Positions 17,283 to 20,749 of a stretch of 20,749 nucleotides of DNA are shown piece after piece. How positions within the stretch are numbered: the first letter of the stretch is position 1; each line of letters starts with the position of its first letter. A program made the translations under genes and the position numbers. The DNA is taken from positions 1 to 20,749 of the forward strand of contig JANJUH010000194.1 of NCBI GenBank assembly GCA_024710675.1. The letters run 5' to 3'. This DNA is from Lysobacterales bacterium. GTDB taxonomy: Bacteria; Pseudomonadota; Gammaproteobacteria; Xanthomonadales; SZUA-5. Below the pieces are notes generated by a model, which had not been told where the DNA came from, did not search any database, and saw nothing but the letters and a program-made list of their open reading frames with translations.

Positions 17283-18445
17283 GTCGCGGCTTGCTTCCGG
17301 CGCTGCTGCTCGCCCTGGCCGGTGCCCCGGCTGCGGCTGCCGAGCCGGCGCTGCGGACGGCTGATCCGGCCTACCTGGCGATGATCGCCGACGACGAACC
17401 GGCGCTGCCACGCGGCTGGGCGCGCGGCGAGCGCGAGCGCTGGAGCCAGCCGGTGCTGCGCCTGCCGCTGGCGCCGCCGGTGGGACCCGTCGCCACGCCG
17501 GCCGAGACCGCGCGCAACTCCGGTCTGCTGATCCGCTGGGGCAGCCTGAACTCGGTACTGACCGAGATGGCGGTGGCGATCACCACCGGCGAGCCCGATG
17601 TCACCCTGCACGTCGTGGTCTCGGGCAGCAGCCAGCAAGCATCGGCCGCATCGACACTGGCCGGGGCCGGCGCCGACCTGTCCCGCGTCGATTTCATCGT
17701 CGCGCCGAGCAACAGCGTGTGGATGCGTGACTACGGCCCGCGCTTCATCGATGCCAATGGGCGCCGCGCCGGCGTCGATCATGTCTACAACCGGCCCAGG
17801 CCGCAGGACGACGCCATTCCGCAACCGGTGCTCGCGCGTTTGGGCGAACCGCTGTACGACATGCCGATCGTCCACGGCGGTGGCAACTTCCATCTCTTCG
17901 AGGATGGAACGGCGTACATGACCACACTGATCGCCGCGGAGAATCCAGGGTACACGGCGGCGCAGATCCAGGGCCTGTATGCCAGCTACCAGGGGCTGGA
18001 CCTGACGCTGGTCGATCCGCTGCCGGCCAGCTTCGATTCCACCCAGCACATCGACATGTGGATGCTGCCGGCCGATGGCAACCGGGTGCTGGTCAACCGC
18101 TACCCCAATACCGGTGGCATCTACGCGACGCCCTTTGCCGTCACCGAAGCGGCCGCATCGCTGCTCGCGCAGCGCGGCAAGCAGGTGCTGCGGCTCGACG
18201 GTTTCAGCGCCAATGGCACGCACTACACCTATGCCAATGCCGTCGTCCTCGATCGACTGGTGCTGGGCTGCCGCTTCAACAACTACGAGACCCAGAACCA
18301 GGCCGCCCGCGTGGTTTTCGAGCAGGCCTTCCCGACGCGCCAGTTCGTGCCGATCGACTGCTCGAGCATCATCACGCTCTCGGGTGCGCTGCACTGCATC
18401 GTGATGCATGTGCCGGCGGTGCTGTTGCGGGATGGGTTCGAGTAG
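17279..18445 (+). CDS. Secreted agmatine/peptidylarginine deiminase family protein
   Basis: It has 388 residues, starting from a GTG that overlaps the tkt stop (GTGA); the open frame continues upstream inside tkt but only as a shadow. The signal peptide [21 protein letters not shown] has a likely cut before EPAL. The guanidino-group-modifying fold is shown by WMRDYGP (Asp151), [22 protein letters not shown] (His257) and [11 protein letters not shown] (catalytic Cys373, 16 residues from the end). This is the Asp-His-Cys arrangement of the PAD_porph/agmatine deiminase family. Cytoplasmic agmatine deiminases lack a signal peptide. An exported enzyme could act on extracellular agmatine or on C-terminal arginine of peptides, but the substrate is not determined. 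After the catalytic Cys region the chain ends VLLRDGFE, which is not usual for the family. Translational coupling to tkt is inferred. Confidence 0.88.
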   Translation: MSRGLLPALLLALAGAPAAAAEPALRTADPAYLAMIADDEPALPRGWARGERERWSQPVLRLPLAPPVGPVATPAETARNSGLLIRWGSLNSVLTEMAVAITTGEPDVTLHVVVSGSSQQASAASTLAGAGADLSRVDFIVAPSNSVWMRDYGPRFIDANGRRAGVDHVYNRPRPQDDAIPQPVLARLGEPLYDMPIVHGGGNFHLFEDGTAYMTTLIAAENPGYTAAQIQGLYASYQGLDLTLVDPLPASFDSTQHIDMWMLPADGNRVLVNRYPNTGGIYATPFAVTEAAASLLAQRGKQVLRLDGFSANGTHYTYANAVVLDRLVLGCRFNNYETQNQAARVVFEQAFPTRQFVPIDCSSIITLSGALHCIVMHVPAVLLRDGFE

Positions 18446-18691
18446 GGCGCCGCGGCAGCCGCGCGTTGCCGCAGTTCGCGCGCGGGATCCGGGAAAAGCA
18501 TTGGTCTGCGAAGGACGCCCGCGACGAGAAGCGGGGTTAGGGGCCGGCGCGCGTGCGCCCTGCTCCCGTGGGTCGGCATTCATGCCGACGTTCTTGCTGG
18601 GACCCGGGAAAAGCGTCCGGATGAATCCGGACCCACAAGCGCCTCACACCTGTGGGTCGGCATTCATGCCGACGCTCTTGCCATTTACCGT
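18446..18691. repeat. Intergenic cluster of three REP-like palindromes
   Basis: The 246-base convergent gap between the deiminase and nuclease genes holds three 23-base palindromic units. Units at 18568-18590 (+) and 18652-18674 (+) are identical, with core GTCGGC-ATTCAT-GCCGAC preceded by GTGG. The unit at 18614-18636 is inverted, with core GTCCGG-ATTCAT-CCGGAC. A linker motif GGGAYCCGGGAAAAGC occurs at 18599-18614 and again, without a full palindrome, at 18484-18499. The head-to-head pair 18568-18636 resembles a REPIN. The hairpins could also act as transcription barriers for both flanking genes. No T-run terminator or gene is seen here. Confidence 0.85.
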
Positions 18692-19489
18692 TTACCAGTT
18701 TCCCAGCGCCTCGTTCAACACGCCGGCCAGCCGTGCCGCAGCAAGCTTCAAGCGCTCGTCGGCCAGCGGCCGATGGGCATCCAGGTAGGCACGGGTGATC
18801 TTGTGGCGCGGTGGGTAGAACTCCTCGCGATGGACGATCTCGCAGGACTCCTCGGCCCAGCGGCGAGGCGACAGCTCGCGCGCACGCGCAGTCGCTTCTT
18901 CCGACAAGTTCGTCGCCGCGACGCGTTGGTGATAGCCCTCCCAGTCGAGCTTGGTGCTCTCGAGGATCAGCGAGTCCCAGACCGAGTGCAGGTTCCAGCC
19001 GGTGCGCTGGAAGTTGATCTGGAAGTCGTTGCCGCCACGATCGAAGGCGAAGCCGGCGTGCAGCGGCTGGTGGACGTCGCCGACAAAGTGCACCACCCAC
19101 TTCAAGGCCTCGCGGCGCTGCTCCAGCGGCAGGCTGGCATCGGCCAGTTCGGCGGTGTATTTCTCGATCGCGCCGACCACGCAACGGCCCTCGCGGCACA
19201 GCTTCTCGGCGTCATACCGGCAGGCGCCGCGCTCGAAGTTGACCCAGTGCAGCGGCACGCTCCAACGGTAGGCCTCACCTTGGTCGCGTACCTGGTCGGC
19301 CCAGGTCGACACGCCCGCCAGCGTGGGTTCGGCTTCGCCGGCGAGCAGGGCCTGGACTTGCGCGGTTGCGACCGGCGTGAGCTGCGCCTCGGCGAGCGCG
19401 CCGATGACACGATGGCCCACGACACCCCAGGCGTCGGCGGCTCCCGGTATACAGGCGCTCAAGGCGATGGCGAGCAGGCGAGTCTTCAT
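18692..19489 (-). CDS. Secreted S1/P1-type zinc-dependent nuclease
   Basis: Periplasmic or secreted nuclease expected to cleave single-stranded DNA and RNA to 5'-nucleotides. It has 265 residues. The signal peptide MKTRLLAIALSACIPGAADA ends just before Trp21, which becomes the N-terminal residue that binds zinc in this family. The full ligand set is present: Trp21, His26, Asp65, His81, His134 and Asp138 in HFVGDVHQPLH, His144, and His168 and Asp172 in NLHSVWD. Four Cys of the mature chain could form disulfides. LSAC in the signal peptide also fits a lipobox, but cleavage there would lose the N-terminal Trp, so a type I cut is preferred. The ATG at 19489 lacks a clear ribosome-binding site. 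The open frame extends to 20392 but runs antisense through prmC. The gene is divergent from prmC with only 57 bases between starts. Confidence 0.94.
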   Translation of the reverse strand: MKTRLLAIALSACIPGAADAWGVVGHRVIGALAEAQLTPVATAQVQALLAGEAEPTLAGVSTWADQVRDQGEAYRWSVPLHWVNFERGACRYDAEKLCREGRCVVGAIEKYTAELADASLPLEQRREALKWVVHFVGDVHQPLHAGFAFDRGGNDFQINFQRTGWNLHSVWDSLILESTKLDWEGYHQRVAATNLSEEATARARELSPRRWAEESCEIVHREEFYPPRHKITRAYLDAHRPLADERLKLAAARLAGVLNEALGNW

Positions 19490-19546
19490 GCACAAAGGCC
19501 AGGCAAGGCGGATTCGTGAGGATAGTGCGCGCGGCATGGACGTTCG

Positions 19547-20374
19547 ATGAGCGCCACACTGGCCTCCTTGTTGAGGGAAGCGGCGGGCGGCGACGCCGAG
19601 TCGCGGGCCGCCGCCGAATGGCTGCTGCTGTATCTGCTCGGCAAGTCGCGAAGCTGGCTGTACGCGCATCTGTCCGATACGGGCGAACCCGCGCTCGTCG
19701 GCGATTTCCTGGCGGCGTGGGCGCGCGTGCGGGCGGGCGAGCCCTTGCCCTACGTGATTGGCGAGGCGGAATTCTGGGGTCGCCGCTTCCTCGTCGATCG
19801 CCGCGTGCTGATCCCGCGGCCGGATAGCGAGGCCCTGCTGACGCTTGCCCTCGAGTGCGTCGGCGAGGACCTGCCGGGCACCGTGGTCGACGCCGGTACC
19901 GGCAGCGGCGCGCTGGCGGTCTCGCTGGCACTCGAAAGGCCGCAGTCCTTCGTGCTCGCCTGCGACCGCAGCGCCGATGCGCTCGCGGTGGCGTCGGCCA
20001 ACGCCCGCCGCCTCGGCGCCGCCGTGGCTTTCTGGCAGGGCGACTGGCTGGCGGCTTTGGCCAGCGAAAGCGTGGATGGGGTGATGTCCAACCCGCCCTA
20101 TCTTGCGCCTGACGATGTCCACCTGCCCGAGTTGCGGTCCGGGGGCGAGCCGGAATCGGCGCTGGTGGCAGCGGAGGGAGGACTCGCCGATCTCGCGCGG
20201 ATTGCCGAACAGGCGCGGCGCGTGCTCCGTCCCGGCGGCTGGCTGGCGATGGAGCACGGGCATACGCAGGGCGAGGCGACGCGCCGGATGCTTACCCAAC
20301 TGGGCTACGAGGACGTCGCGACTCGCCAGGACATGGCGGGTCGGGATCGTGTGGTAGTCGGGCGGCGCGTCTGA
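19547..20374 (+). CDS. prmC: Peptide chain release factor N5-glutamine methyltransferase
   Basis: Methylates the Gln of the GGQ motif in RF1 and RF2 using S-adenosylmethionine (also called HemK). It has 275 residues, the family norm. The N-terminal helical domain (about 1-75) leads to PLPYVIGEAEFWGRRFLVD and RVLIPRPDSE. The Rossmann-type methyltransferase domain has VDAGTGSGALAVSLA (SAM loop, 115-121) and catalytic SNPPYLAPDD (NPPY at 182-185). The end has RPGGWLAMEHGHTQG and RDRVVVGRR. No strong ribosome-binding site precedes the ATG. A four-codon frame (ATG 19536, stop 19548-19550) overlaps the start. The stop codon lies at the edge of a REP-like repeat. Confidence 0.96.
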   Translation: MSATLASLLREAAGGDAESRAAAEWLLLYLLGKSRSWLYAHLSDTGEPALVGDFLAAWARVRAGEPLPYVIGEAEFWGRRFLVDRRVLIPRPDSEALLTLALECVGEDLPGTVVDAGTGSGALAVSLALERPQSFVLACDRSADALAVASANARRLGAAVAFWQGDWLAALASESVDGVMSNPPYLAPDDVHLPELRSGGEPESALVAAEGGLADLARIAEQARRVLRPGGWLAMEHGHTQGEATRRMLTQLGYEDVATRQDMAGRDRVVVGRRV

Positions 20375-20393
20375 TCGCGCCGGAGGGCGCACC
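20373..20393 (-). repeat. Degenerate REP-like unit at the prmC stop
   Basis: These 21 bases, starting in the prmC TGA, match the unit at 20462-20482 at 17 of 21 positions (GATCGCGCC, a three-base loop, GGGCGC, one base, CC). They form a small GCGCC/GGCGC hairpin. The differences fall in the loop and one flank base. Confidence 0.55.
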
Positions 20394-20418
20394 CAGGGTC
20401 TGGGGATGCCTCACCGGT

Positions 20419-20485
20419 GTAGGAGCGCGCTCTGCGCGCGAAGAGGCCTTGCCGCGGACGCGATCGCGCCCAAGGGCGCTCCTAC
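20419..20485. repeat. REPIN-like inverted repeat pair between prmC and dxs
   Basis: GTAGGAGCGC at 20419-20428 is exactly inverted as GCGCTCCTAC at 20476-20485. Each arm holds its own palindrome: GCGCGC-TCT-GCGCGC at 20425-20439 and GCGCCC-AA-GGGCGC at 20466-20479. Two head-to-head REP units about 67 bases long overall fit the REPIN layout known from Pseudomonas and Xanthomonadales. It sits between convergent genes, the usual place. No REP-associated transposase lies in this window. Confidence 0.8.
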
Positions 20486-20510
20486 GGCAACGCTTGCTCG
20501 ATTGCGATGC

Positions 20511-20749
20511 TCAGGCCGCCACCCGCACGCTCTGACCCTTCGGAAAACGCTGCCGGATCGAGCGCTCGATGCCCTCGGCATCGAGCCCGCACATCGCCAG
20601 CAGGCGCGCCGGGTCGCCGTGCTCGATGAATTCGTCGGGTAGTCCGAGCTGCAGCACCGGCACTTCGATCCCATTTGCGGCGAGGACCTCGAGGCAGGCG
20701 CTGCCGGCGCCGCCCATCACGCAGCCTTCCTCGACGGTGACGATGGCGT
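20511..20749 (-). CDS. dxs: 1-deoxy-D-xylulose-5-phosphate synthase, C-terminal 78 residues (5' end outside window)
   Basis: First enzyme of the MEP isoprenoid pathway, joining pyruvate and glyceraldehyde 3-phosphate with thiamine diphosphate. Only the C-terminal part of the transketolase-like C-domain is present. The frame is open to the window edge and begins [20 protein letters not shown], the conserved VTVEE-GGAGSA segment. It continues [20 protein letters not shown] and [10 protein letters not shown], all diagnostic of Dxs, and ends at TGA 20511-20513. About 550 residues lie beyond the window. Confidence 0.94.
   Translation of the reverse strand, partial: AIVTVEEGCVMGGAGSACLEVLAANGIEVPVLQLGLPDEFIEHGDPARLLAMCGLDAEGIERSIRQRFPKGQSVRVAA

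Noticed and set aside
15351..17411. 686-residue open frame on the minus strand opposite tkt
   Set aside because: Antisense shadow of transketolase, rich in R, A, G and Q with no recognisable motif.
17225..18583. 452-residue minus-strand frame opposite the deiminase gene
   Set aside because: Antisense shadow without motifs; the plus-strand frame has a signal peptide and complete catalytic set.
18446..18691. Possible CRISPR array
   Set aside because: The repeats are palindromic, in mixed orientation, unevenly spaced, and only three in number. No cas gene is nearby.
19490..20392. 300-residue upstream extension of the nuclease frame, antisense to prmC
   Set aside because: It would bury the signal peptide and zinc-binding N-terminal Trp, and overlaps the whole prmC gene.

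Overview
This is a high-GC chromosomal window (about 65% G+C by eye) from a gammaproteobacterium. The divergent order of mrcA/ponA and pilMNOPQ is the usual gammaproteobacterial one. The short palindromic intergenic repeats and the mix of secreted enzymes and c-di-GMP genes suggest the Xanthomonadales/Lysobacterales or a close relative. No RNA gene, CRISPR array, transposase, integrase or phage gene was seen. Nearly the whole window is coding.

Left part (1-3966): the 3' end of citrate synthase (gltA, + strand) runs tail to tail into a minus-strand pair. That pair is the bifunctional penicillin-binding protein 1A (mrcA) and a small uncharacterised protein whose start lies one base after the mrcA stop. 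Centre-left (3967-12064): a good sigma70-type promoter drives a tightly overlapping type IV pilus alignment and secretin operon, pilM-pilN-pilO-pilP-pilQ. It is followed by a 903-residue lipoprotein with Ig-like repeats, and the unit closes with a strong intrinsic terminator. PilM is the cytoplasmic actin-like ring, PilN/PilO are inner-membrane partners, PilP is the lipoprotein linker and PilQ is the outer-membrane secretin. The large lipoprotein sits where aroK/aroB often follow pilQ in gammaproteobacteria, and is a candidate pilus-associated or surface protein.

Centre (12112-15086): a signalling cluster. It holds a cyclic-nucleotide-binding domain plus EAL phosphodiesterase protein (+), a small outer-membrane beta-barrel protein (-) with a structured leader of about 165 nt, and a membrane-bound GGEEF diguanylate cyclase (-). 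All key residues of the EAL enzyme appear intact, so the cluster can plausibly make and degrade c-di-GMP next to a pilus operon that such signalling often controls.

Right part (15282-20749): transketolase (tkt) overlaps by four bases a secreted protein of the agmatine/peptidylarginine deiminase family. Next come a cluster of three short palindromic repeats, a secreted S1/P1-type zinc nuclease (-), the release factor methyltransferase prmC (+), a second family of palindromic repeats, and the C-terminal end of 1-deoxy-D-xylulose-5-phosphate synthase (dxs, -).

Most of the window is ordinary core genome. The parts worth a second look are the pil-operon lipoprotein, the cNMP-EAL/beta-barrel/GGDEF group with its leader RNA, the tkt-coupled secreted deiminase ending in DGFE, and two palindromic repeat families whose copies differ by compensatory changes.
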